Origin: Piezodorus guildinii
Taxonomy: Eukaryota > Arthropoda > Insecta > Hemiptera > Pentatomidae
DNA: 64,000 nt
Reading direction: 5' to 3'
NCBI GenBank assembly: GCA_023052935.1
Contig: CM041294.1
Coordinates: forward strand, 23,491,141-23,555,140
This document shows positions 1-10,241 of the stretch, in pieces. Made by a program: the position numbers and the translations under genes. Each line of letters opens with the position of its first letter. Positions within the stretch are counted from its first letter, which is position 1. Below the pieces are notes generated by a model. It searched no databases and was not told the origin of the DNA. It worked only from the letters and a program-made list of their open reading frames with translations.

Positions 1-224
1 CCAACGGCAGTGCAATGAGGTGATTAGGCCTTAATCACGCTCAGCCGCCAGGTTTACAAAAAAAAAAAAAAAAATACAATAATTTTGTTAATACAAAAAA
101 AAAAAATTGTCCCACATTACTAAATGTCATGTGGCTTTTAACATATTAGATCTGAGTTTCGAGAATCAGAAGTCAGCGATAGATTTTCTCTCAAAACCTA
201 CCACAAATTATAGCAATTTAAAAA

Positions 225-424
225 AAAACTGTAAATTATTACTCGATGGTTTATTATTTCAGAAGAGCTATATTATTGCGGTATAACTGTTTAGCTATAA
301 AAAGCTATATTTTAAGCAATTAAGTAATATGAGAAGCAATAAATAATCCATAGGAAAATGGTCAGTCATCAATGCTAATTTCAAAATATCTCTGCTAGTT
401 CTTTACAAATTTCAATTTGTATTT

Positions 425-462
<38 letters not shown>

Positions 463-505
463 TCGATTAGAAAGGTTCATTATTGAAAAAAATAAACCAA
501 AATTT
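225..505 (+). repeat. Repeat D, copy 1 (AT-rich dispersed repeat)
   Basis: This AT-rich segment has the same order of words as 5985-6345 and 24675-25260: a phrase reading ATGGTTTATTATTTC, then GGTATAACTG, CAATTAAGTAA, and near the end a run of T followed by GTCGATTAGAAAGGTT and AATAAACCAAAA. It has no coding capacity. Its class is unknown. The family is real because three copies share order and orientation. Confidence 0.6.
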
Positions 506-984
506 ACTGCGAACATTTGTAACAAGCCATTAGATCGCCTCTAATCCAAGGATTAAGCCGTCACGACAAACATCCCGGAGACAATTTAGCCTAAATGATT
601 TAGTATTTTACAAGGTGGTCCATAGTTAATTGGGGCATTGTCTTGGGACCTTTAGAACCCGAGCCCCGGCTATCATTATTCCATAACTCCATAATTACAA
701 GACCACTTCATGAATTTCTTCTCTCTCACCATTAGCATAATTCTTCTCAAATTGGACAATTGGAGTAGAATATCCGATTGCGTGGAATTTCGCAAGAAAT
801 ACGCTCTTTTTTTTTAGGTAGGAGGAAATCAGTTTATTTTGAATGAGATTGTTGTTATTCCAAAAGTAGTAATGTCATTGATTTATTTTCTTCTGAATGA
901 CAAAGAATTTCTCGTTGGAAGGTATATGAGAGAGGAACAGAGTTCTGAGATCCATTTCCTTGCTCTGTACATTGCTGATCGAGT
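506..984. other. No recognised feature
   Basis: Mixed-composition DNA with a T run near 805. No reading frame, repeat or splice-bounded exon could be supported on either strand. Confidence 0.5.
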
Positions 985-1230
985 TGGATTAATCCTCACA
1001 CAAGACTGAAACGACAAGAAACTGCTCGAAGATACTGATTACTACAACACTTACTAGACAAACGTACAAAAGACTCATTTACATCACTATTATCAGACCT
1101 ATTTGGATATATCGAATCGAGCTTTGGGGCTCTACGAAACCATCTAATTCCTCCCGCATCCAGTCCTTACAATCCAGAATCCTGAATGCCCCTTATTCTG
1201 TCACAAATTCAACTCCAATGACCTTAACAT
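985..1230 (+). pseudogene. J3 Jockey-like reverse transcriptase fragment
   Basis: Broken frames give the post-catalytic part of a Jockey-type reverse transcriptase. IRPIWIYRIELWGSTKPSNS is readable around 1095-1150, followed by the RIQSLQS region that in related copies leads to LRKILNAPYFVTN. The same stretch recurs at 58924-59715 and, inverted, at 40125-40700 and 45610-46150. It is interrupted after about 1230 by unrelated DNA with a 23-base T run and resumes at 1588. Frameshifts and missing 5' sequence make it a dead copy. Confidence 0.7.
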
Positions 1231-1587
1231 CCCCATTGGTCTTTATCAACTTGGTTTTCCATGGCTCTGTATTCATGAATGCAGGTTGTTCTGGGGCAAG
1301 GAGTTTTTTTTTTTTTTTTTTTTTTCCAAGGTCTGCATCAGCCTGTTGTTAAATAACTACTACATAAGTTTTCTCATATTACTCTGTAACGTTATTGGAT
1401 CTTAGCTCTTTATATTTCCTGATGATTTTTCTTTCTTCGACAGAGGAACATATTTTCTCTTTTCATCGTGGAAATATCTTGTTTTGAGAAAATAATCTAA
1501 AATTAGAAGTCTGTTGGTGTTATTGGCGTGGAGCACGCCGTTTGCTAAGACTTATTGATTTAATTACTTTGTTAAACATTTAAGTTT

Positions 1588-1800
1588 ACAGGGCTATCAG
1601 GCTTAGACATCCCGGATAACCCTCCGAGGCGACTGAAAAAAAGGTGGTCTCGGGACCTACTGTCTTAAAATAGTTAGTGAAGTGCTACCACTGGGTAGTT
1701 CTTTCTCAAGACATTTTCATGATTTTTTTTTTTTATTCTGCATATTTACTCATTGTGTTCTTGAATACAGTAGTAAATAAAAAAATAGTTGTATTAAGTT
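1588..1800 (+). pseudogene. J3 Jockey-like 3' end
   Basis: The segment encodes DIPDNPPRRLKKRWSRDLLS, the extreme C-terminus typical of the J3 copies in this window, followed by a stop and the 3' UTR phrase GTGCTACCACTGGGTAG. It is presumably the continuation of the fragment ending near 1230, with about 360 bases inserted between. Confidence 0.7.
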
Positions 1801-2320
1801 TTGGTCAGAGCGACAAGGCAATGAAATCCTTTTTCATGCAATGGAACATTAACCTCTCTACGCGCTGATTTGTTCAGATCAAGATGACTGAAAATTAAAA
1901 ATGTAAGACTCCGGTGAGAATTAAAACCGCTCCTCCATGAAATACTAGCAAGCCCTTACACCGACCAACACGCTGAACCAACGTGCCCTCTATTGATCAG
2001 ATTCTATTTGTGTGCGATATTTGAAAGATCTTCTGAGAAATACTTCAGTGTAATTTATTTCAAGTGTACTCTTAGTCGGTATAATTAAAGTAGCACTCCT
2101 ATGAATGTTTTCCCTATTGGATATAAGCACTCGGGATTCTGTTTTCATAAACTGCATCATATAATAGCAAGCATAACATTTAATTTTTATATCTTACATA
2201 TATAGATCTTATCACTGTGTTATTTCATAAATATAAATAAATGACAATGCATCTAAAAATAGAATCGACGAATAGTAGGAAGAGTATCGGAAAACTCCTG
2301 ATATTTACCGAAATTCGAAA
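1801..2320. other. No recognised feature
   Basis: AT-rich sequence with no supported gene or repeat. Confidence 0.5.
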
Positions 2321-2450
2321 TATTGGGTTATTTCACATGAAATGTCTGTTTTTATAGTTTATGAAATACATAAAGGATTTTGCAGGTCTCTGTTGTTTTC
2401 TTCCGAATGTTTACATATTTAAAGTAAACAGTTACTAATCCTCTACCTTT
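2321..2450 (+). mobile_element. Mariner 5' end fragment
   Basis: It begins TATTGGGTTATTTCACATGA, the same terminal inverted repeat found at both ends of the element at 18677-19372, and runs through the non-coding leader to CTAATCCTCTACCTTTG. There it stops and is joined directly to a Jockey-family 3' tail. Only the end of the transposon remains. Confidence 0.75.
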
Positions 2451-2562
2451 GTATGCCAATGGGTAGCGTCTCTACAAGTATGTCATGTCAGTTTACTATG
2501 CCCATCACATTTACTTGATGTATATATTACACTTGTAAATATCAATAAATGCGTTTATAAAA
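2451..2562 (+). repeat. Jockey-family 3' UTR tail
   Basis: It carries the phrases GCCAATGGGTAGCG, CATGTCAGTTTACTATG, CATCACATTTACTTGATG and ATCAATAAATGCGTTTATAA followed by an A run. The same tail follows the retroelement fragments at 32283-32530. It is a 3'-end relic with no coding part. Confidence 0.6.
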
Positions 2563-3880
2563 AAAAGTTTAACCTGGTAGATTTGAAAAATGAAAACTTT
2601 ATAATAACCAAGATAAAGTGACCCTATCGATTTGGTAGAGGCCAGTTAATGGCCTAGGCTACCCATCATGAATGACCTTTTCAAAATTAATGTTATTGAT
2701 CCGTGAAAAGTCTGCCAGCAATTTTCCAGTAACGCTTATCTACAAGGTACCAGCCGCCGCTTTTCAACTCGCGTGTACCGAACCATTTTCACCCTTGGCC
2801 ACATCTCTTAATCTCCTCCCTTCCAAGAAGCTAATAAAACTAAATTCGAGCTAACGGCAGGATTTTCACTGACTGATAAAGCACTGTTTCAAGGCAAACT
2901 TAAAAAAAAAAAAACTTATCGAAGGACAATCGGGCATATCCTTTGAAATAGTAAATTAGTCCTTTTCGGGCGTAACCCGCCTCACCCACCCTAATATAGA
3001 CAGTTAGATTTAAGTTATTTCGGACCGCTTCTTGCATCGAGAAGAGAGTTTCTATATTAAAGAGTGTCCTTTTTAGTGTGGTAATCCTACTTACCAGTGA
3101 TTTATTTCGATTCGTATCATTTTAAAAGGAGAATCGAGTCGAAAATGGATGTTCTCTTCCATTTTGAACCGTATCCTGGTTACAATAAATGCCAATTGTT
3201 AAGAATCCTATCAACGGGAATGGCGAATTTAACTTAGAATAAAAAAAAAAACAAAACAAATTAAAACAGTCCTTAAAATATGAAAATCGGACATATCCTT
3301 TGAAATAGTAAATTAGTCCTTTTCGCAAACAAAGAATAGGAAATGCAGAAAATCATAGGATTGTAGATTATAAGTACAAATTTAATGTGCTGATCATTTA
3401 CAAAATACGCAATGGTAATTCTTCAATTCCTGGTCTATATGCTACTAGGGCAGTCTGCTGTAAAGAGGATGACAACAAAAGGCAGCCACCAGCCAGGTGA
3501 CCCGTGCCCAAGGGTCGTACCCCACCGCCTAGTAATTGAGGTTCTCTTAAAACCTGTCATTTGTCTTTTACTGGATGCCGAAGCGACCGCGTCAACCTCT
3601 CCGCAGGAACTGAGTCATGCTTGGAACTTGCACAATGGTTAATGTCTTCATTACTTCAATCCAAGTATCAATTTAAGTAATATGCATTTATGTATAATTG
3701 ATAGAAGTTAGAATACATACAACGTTCTGGTACTGTGGAATGTGAAACGTGGTCGCAATATTCGGTATGGAGAATTCAAACGCCTAAATACAGGAGCTTG
3801 ACAGTATAATTCCGAAGACAGCATAGTTACGATTGAAACGGACATGTAAAGAAGTTGCCTTGGTAACGAACGAATCCATC
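2563..3880. other. No recognised gene; 41-bp direct repeat and two GC-richer patches
   Basis: About 41 bases starting ATCGG(G/A)CATATCCTTTG occur twice in direct orientation, at 2928-2968 and 3285-3325, with a single mismatch. GC-richer patches at 2650-2860 and 3470-3640 have short open frames but no recognisable protein motif and no convincing splice sites. Confidence 0.5.
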
Positions 3881-4505
3881 TATTGGGTTGTTTCACATGA
3901 AATGTCCGTTTTCAAGGTAGAGGATTTTTTATTCAAAATACGATATGAAAATAAGATAATTTTATTAGTAGTATTTACCTTCTTTTTCTACACATTTTTC
4001 TCAACGGGACACCAACTTTTTTATCCCCGAACTGAAAAACTCTGAGCTTCGAAGTAAAACAAAATCTGAAAACGCACTTATCACTTGATCATCATTTTCA
4101 AAAAGTTTTCCTTTGACGAAGTTGTCTAAATTCCTGAACAGGTGGTAATCTGTTGGAGACGAGTAGAGAGAATATGGTGGGTGCGGAAGAACTTCGTAGC
4201 CCAGTTCTTTCAATTTTTGCACGGTATGTTTTGAAACATGCCGCTCAGTGAGATCATGAGGTACCATGTATCGAGCTTTTTTACTTTCCCAATACACTTT
4301 AAATGTCTGGAAACGGTAGATGCACTTGCATTTAGTTGTGCTGAGAGTCCTTTAACTGTTTGGTAGGGGTTTCCTTCTACTGTATGTTTGTGGGCATCGT
4401 TACGGACGGAAGTCTTCCTCGGGGCAAGTTTTCCAAGTCGGTATCCCCAGCTGAAAACTTAGCAAACCAACATAATGTTTATAATAAAAAGGTAGAGGAT
4501 TAGTA
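3881..4505 (-). pseudogene. Mariner transposase remnant
   Basis: The left boundary is the terminal repeat TATTGGGTTGTTTCACATGA. On the minus strand the frame at 4001-4297 gives the C-terminal half of a mariner transposase: HVSKHTVQKLKELGYEVLPH, then PPYS and SPTDYHLFRNL, then GKLFENDDQVISAFSDFV. SPTDYHLF is the region of the third catalytic Asp in mariner (DD34D) transposases. In the PPYSPDL signature the PDL part reads LYS here. The N-terminal domain and second Asp lie in frameshifted upstream sequence, and the right terminal repeat is missing. Transposition activity is not possible from this copy. Confidence 0.85.
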
Positions 4506-4527
4506 ACTGTTTACTTTACTGAAAAAC

Positions 4528-4618
4528 AATGAGCTTTGAAGTGAAACAAAATCTGAAAACGCACTTTTCACTTGATCATCATTTTCAAAAAGTTTTCCTT
4601 TGACGAAGTTGTGCAAAT
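4528..4618 (-). mobile_element. Second mariner fragment
   Basis: About 90 bases repeat the transposase C-terminal DNA of 4035-4128 in the same orientation (for example CACTTGATCATCATTTTC and AAAGTTTTCCTTTGACGAAG). This is a tandem partial duplication or a second broken insertion. The following sequence is unrelated. Confidence 0.7.
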
Positions 4619-5904
4619 GTATTCTCTATGAACTAACAGATAGAAGCTCTAACTCAAAACCTGATAATAATGGATTTATGTTCTTTCTCTGTACTTGTCC
4701 ATAAGATGTTCAAAAATATTTCTTTCACTTTAAAAAAAAAAAACAATACGAAATATATTCGTTGATACTTTTCATTGCCCTAAGATCATCGGTTGGCCCG
4801 GACATTCCGAAATAAGCTCGAGAGTAGAGGACGCTCGCAGCCGACAATACGCCCCCCCCTCGACCAATCCCAAACGCATTTGCTAATTCCCTATCCATCC
4901 TGCCGTGGAAGATCATACCTCTTCCATCCACTGCCGGTTTGGCTGTAGCGTCGTCGCCTTCCTGTTTGTCTTGGAACTTTGCCCTTTAATCTCCGTGCGG
5001 TTCCAACCCTACTGGTCTCGCGGCCCTGTAAGGTTATACATATTCATATATGACATAGTCAAATAGAGCTGCCAATTTCGTCTGAGCCTTATTGTATACA
5101 TTACCTATATCATAATTTGTATTAAATATCTAATACTACAATATGTAACTTTTACTGACCGCTTACTCCTCTGCCATGATAAGGACGGAATTCCAAAGTG
5201 TCTCACTCAGAGAACGGCGCCAGGATCCCTCTAATTGTGTCATTGTGTTGAGGGCAGTATGAACAGGTGTACATCACCTGCACCTCTTTCTATCACCATT
5301 TTGTCTCCCCGGCTCTATCAAAGAGGACTTTCATGGAATTGTATACATTTTTTTATAAGAACCCTTTTAACACTTATAATATCATACGGTGCGTCGTTTT
5401 AAAATTGTTTCAAAATTACCTCGGGCAAAAATTAGAGCATTCGCTCAAACAAATTACAGCATAAAGTTTCATGATTTTCTTTTCATTTTATTCCTTTTCC
5501 ACCATTTAATCTATAAAACAAAACACAAATACCGGCGACTAACTTAATACCATTTCTTTCCATAAGGCGTTATTAGACCATCCAATTTTTCAATATATTT
5601 AAGGTATTTTAATTTATGTTTTACTATTAAACTCGCTGATGTTCAGCAGCATAACTATCAAAAAGTTGAAATATGCATTTCGATTTGAAAAACAAAACCA
5701 AACAAAAAATATTAAAAAATACACAGTGACATTTTATTGTTAACCATTACAAGCACGGCGTAACTGCAAATACTTTATCCGACAATGGAAAGCCATCATT
5801 CAAATTTATGAATTTACGGTAAAAATACCTCTCTCACAGATAACGATCATTCGTCGTATAAGCTAGTGTATTAATGACTTATCAGATAGCACTATCGTTT
5901 ACGC

Positions 5905-5905
<1 letters not shown>
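4619..5905. other. No recognised gene; GC-rich island at 4780-5035
   Basis: The island stands out against the AT-rich surroundings. On the minus strand a frame of about 70 codons runs through it, and it sits between an AG (CCTTACAG) and a GT, but no family is recognisable. The remainder (5040-5905) is AT-rich with no supported feature. Confidence 0.4.

Positions 5906-5963
<58 letters not shown>
5906..5963. repeat. (TA)n microsatellite
   Basis: An almost pure TA dinucleotide tract of about 55 bases. Similar tracts occur at 6668-6692, 19612-19648, 28439-28490, 31418-31456 and 38939-38985. Confidence 0.95.
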
Positions 5964-5966
<3 letters not shown>

Positions 5967-5984
5967 AATAAAATATATAAAAAA

Positions 5985-6345
5985 ACGCTGCAAATTATTA
6001 CACAATGGTTTATTATTTCCAACTAACAATATTAGGGTATAACTGATTATAAGGCTGTTGATAGGCAATTAAGTAAAATGAAAAGCACTAATTCAAAGAA
6101 TCACATCATAACACTACCACTGATTTCAAAACGGAATATCTAAGCTAGTTGTAAACCAAATTCAATGATTCTTTTTTCATTTGGTCCAAAATTTATTTCT
6201 CTCATTTATTTATTAGGAGAAACGGATAGTTTTCTTATTCGTTATTCGGATTCTACTCATCTTTAATATTTTTTTTTTTGGGGTCGATTACAAAGGTTGA
6301 TTATTGAAAATAATAAACCAAAAATATATATGCATTAGAAATACT
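5985..6345 (+). repeat. Repeat D, copy 2
   Basis: Same family as 225-505. It carries AATGGTTTATTATTTCC, GGTATAACTGATTATAA and CAATTAAGTAAAATG, and it ends with GGGGTCGATTACAAAGG and AATAATAAACCAAAA. Non-coding. Confidence 0.65.
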
Positions 6346-6991
6346 TCATTAAGTAACCAATAGTTCTCCTGTTGTGAAATAAATTTGAAAATAACAAAAT
6401 TAACAAAGAACTATTTTTATTTCAAAACTTGACGATTATTTGATAAAGGTTTCTGTATCACATTCATAGACAATGTCTGAGGAGGTTAGTTAGCACAAAA
6501 ATGGTCCTTCTTAATCATGTATCATATGAAAAAGAAGGTAACTGGCAAACAGATCTTTACTAGGGACAGATTAGAGCTGTAAATTTCCACTTTCTTAACT
6601 GTTTGCAGAAGTCTTAACTTAGGACGTCTATGTCATCCTAGTGATCATATATATCCTAGTAGCGCGTGTATATATATATATATATATATATCTTAGTAGA
6701 GAAAACATGAAACTAAATATAATTATTATACCATTTTTAGTACATTTATTAAGAGATTATTATATAATATATACATAGAGAGGTAGTACATATTAATATA
6801 TAAAGAGATTAAAAAAATAATTTTCATAAGATAACTCAAGTTCTTAATTACCTGATTCAAAAAGGAACGTATATTCCTTTTCTTTATAAATTCTACAATA
6901 TTAAAAAAAAAAACACACACACACACAGATTAATCTTTTCGAAATTAAACACTCTAATTTGAGCTAAATAAAATATTTTATATTAAAAAAA
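6346..6991. other. No recognised feature
   Basis: AT-rich DNA with a TA tract at 6668-6692 and a CA tract near 6915. Nothing else is supported. Confidence 0.5.
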
Positions 6992-8102
6992 TCTGGTGGA
7001 GGCAACACACTACTTTCAGTTACCTCCGTCTTAAGAATCGATTTAAGAATTTCAAATACAGTAGAAGATAAAAATTAGTGAAACCATTAAAGAATTAATT
7101 AAATGGAATTTATATAGAAACATGTGTTTTGTTTAAAATCTATTATACTTATTATTATCTAAAATAATTAGTTAGTTTCATTGGATTTTCATCACTCTAT
7201 ATTCTAAAGCTTTCCAACGGTATATTACACATGTATGTTACAGTTCTTAAGTTAAAAAACAAAAAATTGCATTGAAAAAATATTTTTTCAGTTTTTTTTC
7301 TTTAGTTGGGTATCGAATTCATTCAATTTATATATTTACCTGTTTTTCATGAGAGGTAACAAGATAATATAGTTATTTTTATATAACCAACAAAATTCAA
7401 GGTACTTTCAAAGAAAATTTCAAATATCGGCAGTTAAGCCATTTTCGACTATTTTAATCCGAATGAAACCTACATGATACTAAAGCCCATTAAATTTTAC
7501 ATCGATGTAGGGAGTTTAATCAAAATCGTCGTTTGAGCAAATCGAAAAAAGATGCAAATGCATGGTATAAAGTGCCTCTTCTGGTAAGCTCATTTTGATA
7601 AAAAAAAGTTTTGTCACGTCTCGGGCGTATAGTTGTCTTAAATATGAAATTTCAGTTTCATAGGACTTACAGTTTCCGCCCGGGAGTTACCACACACACA
7701 CACACAGACCTTTTTGCGGGACTTATTTATTTGGACTCAGGGGACCCTAAAACGTGTATTCCCGTTGAAAACTGGAATTCGAAAATGTTCACGAACGCAA
7801 TAGAAGTTTAATCAAATTCGTCGAGAAAATCATAAATTGATGCAATATGCATGGTATGAAGTAGCTCTTCTGGTTAGCCGATTTTGATGAAAAAGTTTTT
7901 GTAACATCTCGGGGTCTATGAAATTTGAGTTTCATAGACCTTTTCGTTTCTGCCCGGGAAGGACACATACATACAGTATTTTTTGCGCGACTTGGTTATT
8001 TGGACTCAGGGGATCCTAAAACGTGTATTTCCGTTGAAAACTGGAACTCGAAAATGTTCACGATCGCAATACTTTCCCTTACTATATATAGTAAGTGAAA
8101 GT
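6992..8102 (+). mobile_element. Repeat A, copy 1
   Basis: It starts TCTGGTGGAGGCAACACAC and ends at the palindromic end ACTATATATAGTAAGTGAAA GT, like four other copies. Conserved inner phrases include GACTCAGGGGACCCTAAAAC and TTTCACGATCGCAATACTTT. This copy is longer than the others because its last 300 bases are partly repeated: 7800-8070 re-runs 7496-7795 with changes. Open frames over the repeat (7611-8177) are incidental and carry no domain. Class unknown. Confidence 0.8.
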
Positions 8103-8286
8103 CAAAAAATTATAATTAGTCTATTTTCTTATAGTATACTCCTAACAGTAAACTTCATTCACTCCGCCTTTCCCTGATGTACCACATTACACTAAAATCA
8201 CAAATTAATAAGAAAAGTATTTATTCTGTCTTTATCCTATATTTCTTCTTGTATTGTCTTCAATATTATTCTTAAGCATAATTTTA

Positions 8287-8594
8287 ATAATAATAATAAT
8301 AGGCTTACCGAACCCGAAAGTTCGATGCCGATACCACCAAACTTCGCCTGCACAGACTCGTCCAATGTTCACCGGTCAAGCCCAAGCCCCCGAGATCAGC
8401 CTTGATGCAATCCTCCCATCGACGCTTCGGCCTACCTTTCGGACGCCTACCAGTCGGTTCAGCGAATACCAACTTTCTCGGAATCCGTTCCTCACTAAGC
8501 CCAACAACTTTACGCGCCCATTTGAGTCTCCGCGATGCTATCACCTCAATTATATTCACTGGGTACAAACTCCGCAATTCCGCGTAAATAAAGT
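8287..8594 (-). pseudogene. TAA-tailed LINE, 3' end only
   Basis: The minus-strand frame gives the C-terminus of a LINE polyprotein: LRSLYPVNII, then SEERIPRKLVFAEPTGRRPK, GRPKRRWEDCIKADLGGLGL and EHWTSLC. The tail on the minus strand is a (TAA/ATT) repeat (8287-8301). The 9-bp ATAATTTTA flanks it at 8278-8286 and 8595-8603, a plausible target duplication. It is a 5'-truncated insertion. A longer relative lies at 29704-30145. Confidence 0.8.
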
Positions 8595-8603
8595 ATAATT
8601 TTA

Positions 8604-9878
8604 GGATTTTATTTTAATTTAGATACAGTTCCTTGTGCGTGACTCTTATATGCTTAATCGAACACATTTCCATACTTATCGTTAACGAAATAGACATTGT
8701 AACGTTTTCTAATATGCCAGAATCGATATTTAAATCCCGTCAATGGGTAATGTCATAAAAGTTTCTTTTCTTTTCATAAATACCTGTCTCATGCATGTTT
8801 ACTTTTGTTGTAAACAACTTTTTATCAGCCGGTAACTCGTAATTAGCCGTATCAGTGACGTCGACACTATCGAAAAGCAATTAATTACAAAAATTAAAAT
8901 AAATTGTTTGCTTGAATGATTTTGCAGATTGTTATTATTTCACCGTAACTTTTTCTTTTTAATCTAATACCCGATAACTACGAGGCACTACGATAACTTT
9001 TTCATTAGCTGTGAAGTGTGCCAGACTTAAGATAAACAAATAATAATGATTTGTTTACCCCATCATGAGCCCCATTATCGGCGAACATCAAAAGTAACCG
9101 GAATACCTTAGGCGCCAGGGATAAATATTGGTATCGAAAAATCTTAATCTATAATTTTTAATTTGTCATTGATTGTCAGTGCAAACAAATTTAAGAGAGA
9201 AAAAATCAACAAGTAGTAATGAATAGCAATTAAAAAAATTAAAAAGGATATTACATTTATTATTATAGTGGTATTTTTCTTCTATAACACAACAAATCTT
9301 TTTTGTGTTATAAAAGAAAAATATATCTTTTTTTTTTAACGTATGTAAAATCATTTTTTTTTTTTTATACGAAAACAAATATGGAAAAACATTAACTTTA
9401 TTGAAATAATTATTTTCTTCATAAAAAAAACACCATAAATTAACGCAACACGAAACGGTTCTTCGAGGAAGCTCAGCCAGACAACTTCGGCTGAAGAACC
9501 TGGCATTTCTTTCTCATCATCAGGAAAATATCTGTAAAATAAGGAACTATACTTATAACTTTAAAAGAAATATGTTTATATTTGTATTTTAAAATCTACA
9601 GTAGAGTATTTATTTTTCTTGTTACTATTTAATAAAGTTGTATTGAGGATGTATAGTCGACTGTAGAAACTAATATAGGTATAGAATAATCAGGAGTCAG
9701 CCATTTTTAATTTTTTTTTAATTTTGCCAACGTTTCTTAATTAAACTCACAGGGTGCTAGATGTTAGATGCTCTCTGAGGGATCATTTCCTTCTTTTGTG
9801 GCAATATGTCTTCAACACTTACCAACATTAATGGCGTTATTGTAATCTAATCAATAAACAAGACTACTAGTAAAAGAA
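8604..9878. other. No gene; degenerate repeat phrases near 9455-9735
   Basis: Mostly AT-rich. At 9657-9700 the phrase GGATGTATAGTCGACTGTAG with CAGGAGTCAGCC matches the beginning of the repeat at 45047-45100. At 9455-9530 a CATCATCAGG and GAAACGGTTC pair resembles the decayed core of the hammerhead-like repeats, but no helices can be drawn. Confidence 0.4.
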
Positions 9879-9978
9879 TCTGGTGCATGTAACACACGAC
9901 AAAGAATTTTCAAATACAGTTAGTGATAAAAATGTTTGAAACCATTAAAGAATTAATTAAATTGAATTACTATAGAAA
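9879..9978 (+). mobile_element. Repeat A, copy 2, left part
   Basis: It starts TCTGGTGCATGTAACACACG and runs to ACTATAGAAAC, where the Repeat A sequence is interrupted by the J1 retroelement. The remainder resumes at about 13979 with ACATGTGTTTTATTAAAA, exactly the phrase that follows ATAGAAAC in the uninterrupted copies. Confidence 0.85.
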
Positions 9979-10241
9979 CAAAAAAATAAATAAAATAAAA
10001 TAAACTTTATTTACATTTTTACATATTGACAAAATATTTATAAATGATTACGGATGAGACATCCTTACAATCATCAAATGTTTGGTTCATTTGGTAGTTA
10101 TAATCTAATCATCTAATCTATAATTAGCGGTAAAATTAAATTGTGATTATATAATGTTGTAGGAAAAATTATACAAAAACCTACTAATAAAAACAGATAA
10201 CACAGTTGATAATATAAAATTAGAAATTAAAATAAACTAGC

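Noticed and set aside
9455..9530. Third hammerhead ribozyme
   Set aside because: A CTGATGA and a GAAAC-like word occur, but helices I and II cannot be formed and the order is wrong.
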